In this document: positions 37,222 through 48,161 of the stretch, in pieces | Layout: each line of letters begins with the position of its first letter | Position numbering within the stretch: the first letter of the stretch is position 1 | DNA from: Davidsoniella eucalypti | Lineage: Eukaryota > Ascomycota > Sordariomycetes > Microascales > Ceratocystidaceae | Length of the DNA: 64,000 bases | Direction: 5' to 3' | Assembly (NCBI GenBank): GCA_004009845.1 | Contig: RMBW01000068.1 | Span: 1-64,000 of the forward strand | Notes under the pieces: model-generated | The model's input: the letters and a program-made list of their open reading frames with translations, nothing else | Told to the model about the DNA's origin: nothing | Databases searched by the model: none | Program-made: the position numbers and the translations under genes

Positions 37222-37436
37222 CCCCTCAACGGCCTAGGGGAGCCGCAGCAAACACTGTCCTTTTTTTCTCTCTCTTTCGTCGGCTTTCATTTTTCTTATC
37301 GCCTTCTTGTTTCCTGTCTCTCCGCATCACCGATATCTCACCATCGGCTGAAGATAAAGGGCGAACTAGGGAAGATTCCCAAACTGCAGCCACCACCGTA
37401 CCGCGATCTTCTTTCGTTGCGCTCGCTCTAGTCGCC

Positions 37437-39187
37437 ATGCAGCGAGTCGGCTCTCTCGAGACCTTCGCTTTCACGCCGTCTGCTCGGTCGTCACGCCGCA
37501 ATTCGATCGCCTCCACCCGCTCGCGCAAGCTCAACTTCAACCCGCTGCCTGCTCTAGTGACCAAGCAGGCCAACATCCAGGCTGTAGGCGCCTTCGAGGT
37601 TCCCAGGTGGATTCGCATCTGTGAGTAACGAAGAGAACACCGTGTCGCAAAAGCCAGTGTTACTAACGCCCCCCGTCCACTGCTGCAGTGCAAGTCTTTG
37701 CCACCGTCTGCTACTGCCTGGCTGCCGCCGGCGTTGTTTTTGGCTATGCTGCCCTGAAGCCCGTGCTGAAACAGGAGGGCGCCTATCGCGAGCTTTGCTC
37801 TGTCGGCGGCGATGTCTCCGAGGAAGATGTCGACACCTGTGTCGAGATTCACCTGAACATGATGTTCACCGTGGCCGCCGTCAGCACCAATGTGGCTGCG
37901 CTGCCCCTCGGCGCCATTCTAGACCGCTACGGCCCGCGCGTGTGTGGCCTTATCGGCGCCGTGTTCTTAGCCATCGGCTCCGGCGTCTTAGCCAACGCCC
38001 AGACCGTGCCCTTTGACGGCTTCCTATTTGGCTACATGTTCCTCGCCCTCGGCGGTCCGTTCACTTACATCTCCGCCTTCCAACTAAGCAACGCCTTCCC
38101 GAGAAACTCCGGCCTCGTGCTCGCCCTGCTAACGGGAGCCTTCGATGCCAGCTCGGCGCTATTCCTCGGCTACCGCGTCATGTACGAGCGCAGCAACGGC
38201 ACCTTTGGCCACGAGCAATTCTTCACCTATTACCTCGCCGTGCCCGTCATCATCGTGCTCCTCCAGCTCTTCCTGCTGCCCAAGCAGAGCTACAAGACCG
38301 TCGGCGAGCTCGTCGAGGTAGCCGAAGAGGCCGAGGCTGCTATCGGCCAGGCCGGGGCGACGGCGTTCGAGGACCAGGTCGACGAACACACGGCGCTACT
38401 GCGCGACGAGCAGCGCGTGCGTCGCGAAAGCGTCGTGGCGGACATTGAACAGCTTCTCGGGGATCCCAAGGCTGGACGCCAGGCAAAGCGCGAGGAACGC
38501 AAAAACGAAATCTCTGGTGTCTGGGGCGTCATGCACGCAAACACAGCGCTAGAGCAAATCCGCTCGCCCTGGTTCATCCTCATCTGCGCTTTTACCGTCA
38601 TCCAGATGACGCGCATCAACTACTTTGTCGCTACCATCCGTCCCCAGTACGAGGCCATCTTCGGCGATCACGAAAAGGCCGTGGCCATCAACGAGTTCTT
38701 TGATATCGCTCTGCCCCTCGGCGGCCTTGTCTCTATTCCGTTCATTGGTGTCTTCCTGGATAACACCTCTACCGTCGTTGTGCTTACAACCCTCGTTAGT
38801 GTTGCTACCACTATCGGTGTCTTGGGTATGCTGTCCTCGGTTCCCGCCGCCTATCTTGGCGTGACCTTGTTCGTGCTCTATCGCCCTTTCTACTACACAG
38901 CTGTCAGTGACTATACCGCCAAAGTGTTCGGCTTCTCCACTTTCGGCACCGTCTATGGAACCATTATTTGCCTGGCTGGTCTGTTCAACTTCAGCGGCTC
39001 CGGCCTGGATTACCTCTTCCACCATACCTTCAACGGTAATCCCATCCCCGTGAACCTGATTCTTTTGACTATTGGCGTCGTGCTTGGCTTGGTTCTTGTC
39101 AGCTTTGTTGGTGTCAGTGTGCGCAGAATCAAGCGCAAGTTGCTGGAAGACGAGGTCAACGCCGCCATCTACCAGAACAGTGATTAA
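37437..39187 (+). CDS. FMP42: Major facilitator superfamily transporter, FMP42/LAT3-like
   Basis: Twelve-segment MFS permease of about 560 residues, from exons 37437-37620 and 37689-39187 (68-bp intron). A hydrophilic N-terminus rich in Arg/Ser (SSRRNSIASTRSRK) precedes the first transmembrane segment just after the splice (LQVFATVCYCLAAAGVVFGY). The MFS loop signature is visible as GAILDRYGPRVCG. The two six-helix halves are separated by a long charged loop (about residues 265-340, rich in Glu/Arg). The ending VYGTIICLAGLFNFSGSGLDYL resembles Fmp42-type proteins, relatives of the vertebrate LAT3 group. Substrate is unknown; an amino-acid-like substrate is only suggested by the family. Codons are C-ending biased. 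It converges on HOS2 with a 286-bp gap. Confidence 0.85.
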
Positions 39188-39473
39188 AGAGCCCCTAGCC
39201 CCCTAATGATAAAGTTCAATCAGGATAAAATATTACGATACTAGGAGACACTACAAGATTCAAGAATGGTAAGTGGTTGATGAAAAGAAATAGGAGCATC
39301 AGGTTTATGTAGCTATGACAATTTTAGGTAAATAAAGATATGACACATTATATTATGTTGTAATTCTATCGAGGATACAGAACTGTAACTTCTTGTGGAC
39401 CGTGATATGTAGTATTGAATAACTTTACTAGTGACATATTGTACTTCATTGTTCCGTATGCCGGAGAATGGTA

Positions 39474-41048
39474 CTATACTAATTCCATTGGTGTACCAAT
39501 TGATCTCTCCTTGCGTTTCCGAATACGATCGTCTTTATCAGCACCTTCCTCTGACATCATTGCCTCGACTTCATCTCGCATGGCGTCCGTACCTGGAGGG
39601 ATATCTCGAAATTGAACACTTGGGGCCGCCTCTACAAACCGTAGCTGCTCTTTGATATGAGAAACGATATCGTTAAGCTTCTTTGCTGTATTTTTATTCT
39701 GCCGCGGCTCACCAAGAATCTGTTCGATTGTTGGGAACAGAGTCTCTTGCCGGAACTCATTGCGCCACGGCGTATGGGTAGGGAGGGTGGCATTCTCCTT
39801 GATTTTGTCGTTGTAGCCAATGGCTACTGATGTCTCATAGGCCCAGGCTCGCGCAACGTTTCGTGGCGTGTAACCGCCACCGCCAAACATGATGACGGGA
39901 ACACCGAGTGTCTTGACATACTCGGCACAGGCACCGTGACCTTGAACTTGTAGGTTGAAACGACCGAGACGGTCACCGGCGAGAGAGTCGGCACCGCACT
40001 GTAGCGCAATGGCACTAGGCCGGAACTTTTGCACGATACTACCAATCACATCCTGGAACAGTGCCTTGTATTGGTCATCGGTGATACCATCAAGTAGTGG
40101 GACATTAACGGCATGATGAGCACCCGGATTGTGCTCACTCTTCGGGCCATTGTCATCGATGGCTCCAGTTCCGGGGAAGAAGTTGTTAGGGTCCCATTTG
40201 TGGAATGAGCATGTCATGACACGGTCGCTGCTCCAGAAGGCTTCCTCGACACCATCTCCATGGTGCACATCGATGTCGATATAGAGGACACGGGGGTAGT
40301 ACCGTAGTAGTTGCAAGATAGCTAGCACAATGTCATTGATATAACAGAATCCAGAGGCCTCATTCTTTTTGGCGTGATGGAGACCGCCGCCCCATGCGAT
40401 GGCAATATCACTCTGGCCATTACAAATCTTACGGGCAGCATCTATCGAGCCGCCTGCCGACATTGAAGCATAATCGTAAAGACCTTCAAAGATGGGACAG
40501 TCACTACCTCCTAAGCTGAACTTGATGTCGTCTTGGTTGTCGTAGTCCCGTGGTGTGGGCTCTGACTGTACGGTTCCCAGAAAGTCTAGGTACTCAGATG
40601 AGTGAAATTCATTGAGTTCTTCGTACGTAGCTGCACGCGATAGGTAGTTGTCCATGGCGAACATCATGCCATATGAGGAGATCAAGCTCTTAGATAGTGT
40701 CAAACGCCACGGCTTCATAGGGTGCGTCTGACCGAAATGGTGCTTTTCCATCTCAGGGTTGCAATGGAATGATACTGTATATCCATTGGGGCGCTCGATG
40801 CCCATTTCCAGGGCCTGCTTCTCACACTGGGAGAAGTACTGCTCGTAAGCTTCTGTGCCATGTTGCTCAAGTGGGATGGCATGTTCGTCTATTATTGAAT
40901 AGTCATCGCCCTTGTCAGAGATGTGCGGAAGGTAATTTGGTTTGGGTGCGCGGAACTTGAACTGAAATGGAGTAGACTCAGTGGAAGCGTTACAGGACTC
41001 TGTGGCAGCAACGGGTGATGGAGCCTTGGGAGGCTTCGAGAAGTCCAT
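39474..41048 (-). CDS. HOS2: Class I histone deacetylase, Hos2 type
   Basis: Zinc-dependent lysine deacetylase of 524 residues in one exon. In yeast Hos2 is the catalytic subunit of the Set3 complex. The N-terminal 75 residues are a variable extension. The arginase-like catalytic fold begins GYTVSFHCNPEMEKHHFG, the Hos2-like version of the class I start. The active-site His pair (224-225) lies in WGGGLHHAKKNEASGFCYIND, and zinc ligands Asp260 and His262 lie in DIDVHHGDGVEEAF. A later GGGGYTPRNVARAW holds the catalytic tyrosine. The tail (KDDRIRKRKER) is basic. The frame extends upstream to a TTG, but the ATG at 41048 in CAGCCATGG context is the natural start. It is divergent from the ING gene, itself a likely component of acetylation/deacetylation machinery. 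Assignment as Hos2 rather than Rpd3 rests on the remembered motif variant. Confidence 0.92.
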   Translation of the reverse strand: MDFSKPPKAPSPVAATESCNASTESTPFQFKFRAPKPNYLPHISDKGDDYSIIDEHAIPLEQHGTEAYEQYFSQCEKQALEMGIERPNGYTVSFHCNPEMEKHHFGQTHPMKPWRLTLSKSLISSYGMMFAMDNYLSRAATYEELNEFHSSEYLDFLGTVQSEPTPRDYDNQDDIKFSLGGSDCPIFEGLYDYASMSAGGSIDAARKICNGQSDIAIAWGGGLHHAKKNEASGFCYINDIVLAILQLLRYYPRVLYIDIDVHHGDGVEEAFWSSDRVMTCSFHKWDPNNFFPGTGAIDDNGPKSEHNPGAHHAVNVPLLDGITDDQYKALFQDVIGSIVQKFRPSAIALQCGADSLAGDRLGRFNLQVQGHGACAEYVKTLGVPVIMFGGGGYTPRNVARAWAYETSVAIGYNDKIKENATLPTHTPWRNEFRQETLFPTIEQILGEPRQNKNTAKKLNDIVSHIKEQLRFVEAAPSVQFRDIPPGTDAMRDEVEAMMSEEGADKDDRIRKRKERSIGTPMELV

Positions 41049-43073
41049 GGCTGTGACGGACTCCAAACTTGACGCCAGGCAGGGATGGGCAGATACGTGA
41101 AGTGGGAGTGTGGTAGAGAGTGTGCCAGATATACAGGCGATGAATAAGAGGTGAGATGAGTGGCTGAGATCTCACGACGCTGTGAGAAAGGTGGGAGAAG
41201 AATAGCTAGCATGAACTGACGCTGAAAAAGATGGTTGTCACGGAGAGTAACTCTGGGGGTATCAATAAAAAAACGTGGCGAGATAGAACAGATAGTGGGA
41301 TGATGTGAAGTGAGAGGTGACGGTTCAAGCTTTGGAAGGCGAGAACAGGGAAATCGAACATGGTATGGATATGGATAGAGGTTGTCTATTAGAAACGTTA
41401 TTGAAGATGGATCAAGAAGCAAACAATAACTCTTTGTCTGATAAAGCTGTGGCGTTGTGTGGCGCTGACTAATTGAAAAGATAGGGTAGAAGAGTAGGCC
41501 GTTACTTGGTTCTTTTCAGTACTGCAAGGCTGCAGGCAGACAGACTGTTGTAGGCTAGGGAATCCCAGCCTCACACCAATAGCACGGCACCGAAGAGACC
41601 ATCCCATGCGTAGAAAAAGGCAGACAGAAAAAGCGAAAAAAGAACAGCGTCAAGTTTGGCGCAGCGAGTCTGCTGCCAGGATTTTTCTGGAATTTTGATC
41701 GTTCAACGGCCCAGTCTTTGTCTATAATTGCCTATATTGATGCTCCTAAGAGGCACGGCGCTTTGGTAGAGAGAGCCTCGCACTGCTGTTTTATTGCCGA
41801 ATCGTAAACATCTATTCTAGCATCCATATCAGCAAATAGGCGGTCGGTCGGCCTCGTCCCGTACCTCAGAGATTTTCTGGCCATCCACCGGCCATTCTAT
41901 ATTCCGTCATCCATCACCCGCCATCGCCAATCGACGGCCCTTCGTCTCACCAGCGCATCCACCCCCCTTGGCCTTCTTATTTTGCGTACCGGCTTGCTTG
42001 GGCCATCCTATTAGCACGTCTGGAGTCCATTTTTCCTCTTTTTCGCTGCTGTCGCGCTGCGCCGTGGATTTCCGCTGCCGAATCGAGAGAATAGCATAAC
42101 ACACCCTAGTCCCAGCATTTTGCGGCCCTGCTTCCTGATTCTCGCTGTCCCCTACTTTCTGCTCCCTACTGTAGCTGTATATTAGCAACTAGTTGTATAG
42201 CTCCTACTTACGGGGCTGACGCACCGACAAACCATTGACTCCGTCGACTCTGCTGCTACCATACGACAGAACAACGCCAGCCTGACTGGAGCTTAGCTCG
42301 CCTGCCTGTTTTTAGTGTTTAGTGAGACCAGCACAGTGAGTGCTGAGAGGTGAGCCCATCCGCGGTCTTCTATCCACTTCTACCGTACGTTTAGCCTTCC
42401 TTTTCTCTACTGTTGCTCGCTTTTTCTCTTGTCCCATATCTCACTTTCCTCCCTGAAATTGTGCCTCATTGTCTTTTGTATCTTTTGTAATTGCCATTGC
42501 CGTCCATCTCATCTTTTGCTTTATTTATTCCACTCAAGTAGCCAGCCAGCCATCCTTGTTTTTCCCTACTTTTTTTTCCCAACAAGTTGTTTGCGTGTCC
42601 TCTTCTACTGTTTATCCGCTCGTGAATCATCTCAGCAAAGCCATCCTTTGTTTATTTGACACAGAACGGCAACGAGGCCAAAATTAAGCAAACCTCCAGT
42701 CACCAGGGATCCCATCTCCCGTACGAGACGGAACCAACATCACCAAGTCTGGGGATATAAAGGGAGGCCGAATCAGCAACAGTCACAAACAAAGCTGGCA
42801 AGGTTGCATTGCATTGCATACTGCCTACATCTTGCGTCTCGCATAACGACTCGCACCAAGAACTTTTACAAGAACTTTCATAGTCCTAGTCCTTTTTCTC
42901 TATATCCACACATCTCATCACGTTCCGCATTTCACCTTCAAGCTGTATTTATTTCTGTTTCCGAGTCTCATTCCTCGTCCCTGTTTTCTATTTTTTGTTT
43001 CCTTTTTTCTCCTTTGTTTTCTGCTTAGCGTCCATTGTTTCTTTGCCCTGCACCCACAGTCACATTAACAGCC
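41049..43073. promoter_or_regulatory. Shared divergent region between HOS2 and the ING gene
   Basis: About 2 kb containing both promoters. The half next to the ING gene (about 42360-43070) is pyrimidine-rich, probably its long leader, with several short upstream ATG frames. GC content is higher around 41820-42350. The open frames seen (for example 41907-42188 minus) have no motif. No defined binding site was recognised. Confidence 0.45.
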
Positions 43074-44669
43074 ATGCCTAGAGACGACTTGTCTATCGAC
43101 TTCGTCAAGAAGATGCCTCCAGCCGAGATTATGGATCCGGCTGTGATCCTCGACGACTGGTTCAACCGTGTGCAGAACCTCCCCGAAGAAGTTCGTTTCA
43201 TTCAGGATGAAATTGCAGACAAGGATCGCCAATACGCTGAATGCATCCGAGTAGCAGAGGATCGCGACGGCAAGATCCAGAAGTGGATCAAGAATCAAGG
43301 CAGCCATGAGCCCAACCCACGGGAAGATGTGCTGCGCGCCCAAGTTCGGGATAACTATGCCAAGGCTGAGAAGATAGCCGCTGAAAAACTTGTCCTGACA
43401 AAGCGGCTTCAGACCATTATGGATAAGCAGTTACGGGCATTAGATATCCAAATTAAGTTGCTATACGACCGAGCGGAACCCGGCTTCTCTGAACCCAACG
43501 AGGTCCCGTCTCTTTTACGCCCGTCACAAGTCAACAAGACGATGCCTACTCTGTCGCTTCGTAATAACAGCAACTTGGCAACAATTGGAGCATCGCCTGT
43601 GGTACCTAGTGGCGGTGCAACAGGCACACCACATACGCCGGTAACAGCCCGGATATCGACGACTCAGATTCGTCAAGCCCAGGCTTCTCACCAGCATTCT
43701 GTCTCTGCTCCAGTCAGTCCCGCAGCATCCATCATTCTCAATCGAAACCAGCGTGAGAGCTCTGCTGGAGCTGCCAGTCAAAAGCGTCCTCGCTTAAGCA
43801 TTAGCGGGAATACTGGCGTCACACCATCAAGCTCACTAGCTCGTCATTCGTCACTTGGCCCGGGAACACCTAAAGGGGCAACTGGCTCAGGCTTAAGTAC
43901 TAGCGTAACCTCCGGTACAGTACGCGCCGGTAGTGCAGGACCACGCACCAGCTTAGTCAAGGCTTCTGCAGTCAGCGTGGGTGGGCGCAAGACTGGGACT
44001 CCCAGCAGCGGTATTGGTCGTAAGAAGGCTAGCATCGCTGGAGGCAATCCCAAGTCTTCCCTATCACGGGTCCGCAAGTCCACCAAAGCTTCATCAGCAT
44101 CTACGGGGGATAGCGACCTCTCTGATACCGCCATGGATAGTGATATGTCGGACAACGAGGGTGCTGCTGGAGCTGCTGACAACAGTTCCGGTACTGCAAG
44201 TGGCGCTGGTCCTGGCAGTGGTGCAAATAGCGGCCGTGGTGGTGTTGGCACACCCGTTGATGGCCATTCTCGGTCTGGCAGCGGTGTAGGCCTCAGTAAC
44301 ACAGAGGCTGACAGCGCCAGTACTAATAGCGTCCCTACCACCAAAAACTCGGGCACCGTAGCGCCTGGTAACGGAGCTCATGGGAGTGGGAATGGCGCTG
44401 CTCAGACTACTAAGACTTCATCCCATCCTCCGACGGCACCCAACGAAGGTGACGCAGACGATGACGAAGAAATGGGTGATGCAGACTATGACGAGTCTGG
44501 AGACAACAAACGATATTGCCAGTGTCGAAACGTCAGTTTTGGTGATATGGTAGCTTGCGACAACGAGGACTGCCCTTATGAATGGTTTCATTGGTCCTGT
44601 GTTGGCTTGGAAAGCGAGCCAAATGGCAAATGGTATTGTCCCATGTGTGAGGCAGCCCGACGAAAGTAA
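43074..44669 (+). CDS. ING-family PHD-finger chromatin protein (Pho23/Yng type)
   Basis: Nuclear histone-mark reader of about 531 residues in a single exon. The N-terminal ING domain (about residues 22-135) contains [19 protein letters not shown], a predicted coiled coil, and [19 protein letters not shown] long low-complexity Ser/Thr/Gly-rich middle (about 150-450) and an acidic patch ([15 protein letters not shown]) lead to the C-terminal C4HC3 PHD finger. Its metal ligands are Cys482, 484, 495, 500, His506, Cys509, 522 and 525, with YEWFHWSC typical of ING proteins that bind H3K4me3. Fungal ING proteins are subunits of Rpd3L (Pho23), NuA4 (Yng2) or NuA3 (Yng1). The N-terminal motif looks most Pho23-like, but the subgroup is not proven, so no symbol is given. 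The ATG at 43074 (GCCATGC) begins the conserved region. Confidence 0.93.
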   Translation: MPRDDLSIDFVKKMPPAEIMDPAVILDDWFNRVQNLPEEVRFIQDEIADKDRQYAECIRVAEDRDGKIQKWIKNQGSHEPNPREDVLRAQVRDNYAKAEKIAAEKLVLTKRLQTIMDKQLRALDIQIKLLYDRAEPGFSEPNEVPSLLRPSQVNKTMPTLSLRNNSNLATIGASPVVPSGGATGTPHTPVTARISTTQIRQAQASHQHSVSAPVSPAASIILNRNQRESSAGAASQKRPRLSISGNTGVTPSSSLARHSSLGPGTPKGATGSGLSTSVTSGTVRAGSAGPRTSLVKASAVSVGGRKTGTPSSGIGRKKASIAGGNPKSSLSRVRKSTKASSASTGDSDLSDTAMDSDMSDNEGAAGAADNSSGTASGAGPGSGANSGRGGVGTPVDGHSRSGSGVGLSNTEADSASTNSVPTTKNSGTVAPGNGAHGSGNGAAQTTKTSSHPPTAPNEGDADDDEEMGDADYDESGDNKRYCQCRNVSFGDMVACDNEDCPYEWFHWSCVGLESEPNGKWYCPMCEAARRK

Positions 44670-45536
44670 ACACTCAGAAAGGAAGCCAACCCAAAATTAC
44701 ATCATATTTTGACCCCCTCCTCTATAGTTCTGTGATACACGTCTCCAGCTGTCAGTTTGGATGATTTGGGGAGTCGTCATATCTGCGTCGTACCACAAAT
44801 ACAAGTTTAGTCTCGAGGTTTTACTAAGCTAAAGCAAACTACCAAATAAAGTAGCAAGTCACAGAAGAGCATGTTGGGTAAAATACCGTAGCATCGTTAC
44901 TCAATCCACTAATATAATGAATAATACCACATATACTCTGCATAAAGTTCATTCACATCAAATGATCATTTCATAATTACCTTCATACGTCTACATGATA
45001 AATCAATTATCAAATACACATTAGTTACTGATATGATGTTTTTAGGTCTGGAAATATGGGATTTTATTTATTTATTTATTCCTTTCCTGAATTCAGCCAT
45101 GGCCTTTGAATCAACGAGATGGGGATGTTAAGTTGTTGTGTATTTATTTGTTTATTGATTAATAAATAATAAAAAAATCATGAAAAAAGGAAGTTTATGA
45201 TATCGATAGAGGCCAATAAAAAAGGAGGATTGAATTATGTATGATACGTGAAAATAGAACAAAGATATCTGAATAATAAAGACTTGGGGCTTTCATAAAA
45301 GAGGCATACACAGAGAGGGGTAGAAAAAGAAAAAGACATGTACGATATGGGTAATGTGGAAAAGACCACCAATCTTTTCCTTTTGAGGGGGAGGTGCTTC
45401 TCGTCTGGGGTGATAATAGAAGGCATTTTACAGGAATAGATGGAGGGGGGGGACAAGGTAGCAGTAGTCAATCAAACTACGGCCAGCTACAGAGAATAAA
45501 TAAGAAAGGGGAAAACAAGAGTAAAGAAGACTGTTT
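44670..45536. other. Convergent 3' flanks of the ING gene and UGP1
   Basis: About 870 bp, strongly AT-rich, with an ATTT repeat (about 45061-45080) and A/T words that can serve as polyadenylation signals on both strands. No gene is recognised. The small minus-strand frame at 45235-45471 is A/T-derived. Confidence 0.45.
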
Positions 45537-48161
45537 CTAATGCTCCAGCAGACGCAGCGAACCCTGAACGACGACGTTCTCCAGGATAGAACCAGGGGGG
45601 ATATCAATCGTGCTACCCTCAGTAGCAACAATGATGACGGTACCCTTGAGCGTGACGCCGCGAGACAGGTTGACGGCACCAGTGATGGTCAGGTGGTCCA
45701 GCTCAATCAACTTGGGAATAGAGGGAATGCGCTTCTGGAAGTCGGAAACCTTCTTGAAGTCACCGCCCAGCTTGATCAGAGGAGCGTCACCGAAGCGGTT
45801 GGGGCTCATTTGCAGCTGACCGTGCTTGACGGTGTACAGGTCTGACTTGACCAGCATCAGATCGGAGCAGGTCTTGACAGGCAGGAAACGGCGACGAGGA
45901 ACGTTGACACCGTGGGCGTTGCGGAAGTGGCGAATGGCAGCACCGACAGCGGTCTCCAGCTGCAGGACGGAAATGTCGCTCTCGCCCTTGCTGTCACCGG
46001 GGATGGTCTTGCCGTTGGGGATGATCTCCATTTCCAGCTCGTCATTCTCAACCACACGCTTGATGGCCTTCAGGTTGAGCCAGATGTTGTTGGTGTTGAA
46101 GTACTTGAACTTCTTGATGGACTTGAACTCGTTGACGTGCTCCTTGGGCACCTGAGCAATTTCAAGCAGACGGACAGAGCCCTCGTAGTCAATGATGGTA
46201 CCACCCTTGACATCGGCCTTGGTCTTGTTGGTCAGCTCCATGATGTATTCGGAGTCAGTCTCAACCATGTGCTGCAGGATGCGCAGATCGACGACGGCAC
46301 CCAGGTTGTCGGCGTTGGAGAGGAACAGAATTTCGATGCCACGCTCCAGCAGCTGGTCAAGAATCTTAGAGTTGTATAGCGACTCGAAAACGTCACCGTG
46401 GCCAGGAGGGTACCACTCGTTGATGGAGGAGTCGTACTTCTTGGGGACGGGCAGCAGCGAGTCCTTGAGAATACGGGGGTAGCGGGACTGGTTGAAGGTC
46501 AGAATCTCCAGGTTGTGGCCATCGTACTTCTTGATGATAGAGGCGGTATCCTCGTCGGTGTTGAACGAGTTCATTAGAACCAGAGGAACGTTGACGCTGT
46601 AGGCCTTGTTGAGGTACTCAATCTGACGGACAGACATATCCAGGAAGGACATGCCATCACGGACCTCGATAACCGACTTGGGACCTACGCAACCCATGGA
46701 AGTACCCAGACCACCGTTCAACTTGAGAACAGCCAGTTTGCTGAGGAACTGAGAGGCTTCGGCAGAGGCGAGGTCATCGTAGTCGACAACCTGACCCTGT
46801 GCGGGAGGACGAATGCGATCCCAATCACTAAAGCACATTATTAGTACCTAGCACACAAAGAATAAACAAATCAAGGCTTGTTTCCACATACACGGCGTTT
46901 CCCTTGGCCTTATCGTTTAGGTAGCGGCGGAACAGGGCAAAGAAGTTGTCCATCTCAGTCTCGAACATGGCCTTCTGTTCGGGGTTCTCGACAGTCTCGG
47001 CTAGGTTAGTGAGAGCATTGCGCATCTGAGCAGCGGCAACATTTGTGGAGGTGTTGTCAAAAGCCTGTATAGAGCCGTTGTTGGTTAGCAGGCATTTTCG
47101 TGACATTTTGAGGATATGTGTATGGTTTGTTATAGTGTTAGTTGCAGGGTAGAGAGTTTGAGGATACAGAGTCTAGGTGTGTAGGAGGAAGAAAAGCACA
47201 TAACGTTAATCTGCATGGCCTTGATCTGTTTATTATAGTGCGAGCTAGCGTCTAAGAGGCCGGCAAGCAAGCAGGAAATCCAGTTCCAAGACAAGATGAG
47301 GAGATGCGATGAGCATCCAGGCCAGTGCCAGAAATGTGCAGAGCCTTCCAGCCCTACAGCCAATCTGGATCTGGCTCAGATGCACAAAGCCGCGACTTTG
47401 GTGTCTCATTTACTCATTCAAGTGATAGTCTGATGTAGGCAATCTAAGTCCAAGCTTGTCCTTCTGCCTACAGAAAGGCTACCACCAGTCAGAGTCATTC
47501 TTCTAGACAGCCGAATAGCGTGCTATAGCTAACAATCTCGGTGAGGGTAGAATGTTTCGGTGAGTGCCAGAAGCGAGTCCTTTCCCATATTCTTGGGATC
47601 TTACTCGCATGCAGGTCTGCTCACGTTTCCTGTTTGGCTTGACTATCCTTGTCAAGGCCACTGCAGGTCAGGGGGCAAAAAGCCTACCAAAGTATAGTAG
47701 CCGCCAAATAGATGCTTCACCGCCCAGCAGGCATTAAGCGAGCTAAGTCCAGTGCCCCAAGCAAATGTAGCTACACAGGTGGGCAGAAATCCAAGCTGCA
47801 GGCAAGGGGAGCTGTGAAGCAAGCTACAAGGCTCAATGGCAGGCCAGCTGATGGAGGGGAAATCTAAAGGGGAGAGCTTTCGAAGAGCCAGTAGCAGCCC
47901 GCAACTGCTCACCGTAATGCAATGGGCATCGGTAAAGACCGCAGAGACAGCAGAAATGACGCTGGTCATATTTGCTACGTGCAATCACCGTATAGCGAGG
48001 CTATGGGATAGTTCAAAGAGAGGGTGTTATAGTGCTATGAGGGGGGGGCTTGCCATGTGGCTGCGAGTCTTGCCGTGTCTACGGGCAAACACATCCTCAT
48101 CCGCACCACTGCCGGCAGTGGGCTTCAGGTGGGTGGCGACCGAGGCCTTGAGAGTAGACAT
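45537..48161 (-). CDS. UGP1: UTP-glucose-1-phosphate uridylyltransferase
   Basis: Makes UDP-glucose from UTP and glucose-1-phosphate in the cytosol, feeding beta-glucan, glycogen, trehalose and glycoprotein synthesis. Three exons on the minus strand, 48161-48054, 47064-46892 and 46827-45537, give 523 residues, the usual length. Exon 1 supplies [14 protein letters not shown] through HGKTRSHM and joins in phase 0 to [18 protein letters not shown], reproducing the conserved filamentous-fungal N-terminus as I recall it. The nucleotide-binding loop [12 protein letters not shown] (from about residue 129), [10 protein letters not shown], the PPGHGDVF motif and [10 protein letters not shown] are present. 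The C-terminal part is the left-handed beta-helix region that mediates oligomerisation ([12 protein letters not shown]). Intron 1 (989 bp) has a GC donor (ATG then GCAAGC) and AG acceptor. Intron 2 (64 bp) is GTATGT-AG. Codon use is strongly biased, suggesting high expression. Confidence 0.95.
47065..48053 (-). other. GC-AG intron 1 of UGP1, 989 bp
   Basis: On the minus strand the donor reads CATG then GCAAGCCCC, and the acceptor region reads CTAACCAACAAC ending TATACAG. No GT donor fits: reading on past the ATG gives a stop nine codons after the codon for Ser34, and the joined protein matches the family only with the GC donor. The intron is about ten times longer than most others in the window. 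It contains an in-frame ATG at 47106 that could start an alternative N-terminus. Confidence 0.75.

Larger units (their letters stand above)
34826..37436. other. Intergenic between ADE16/17 and the MFS gene
   Basis: About 2.6 kb, strongly AT-rich, with no convincing gene. The minus-strand frames at 35188-35995 are short and rich in Phe/Leu/Ser from A/T runs. A T6-9AC tandem run lies at 36326-36358. The right end (about 37080-37436) is pyrimidine-rich and contains a TATA-like element, consistent with the MFS promoter and leader. Confidence 0.4.
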
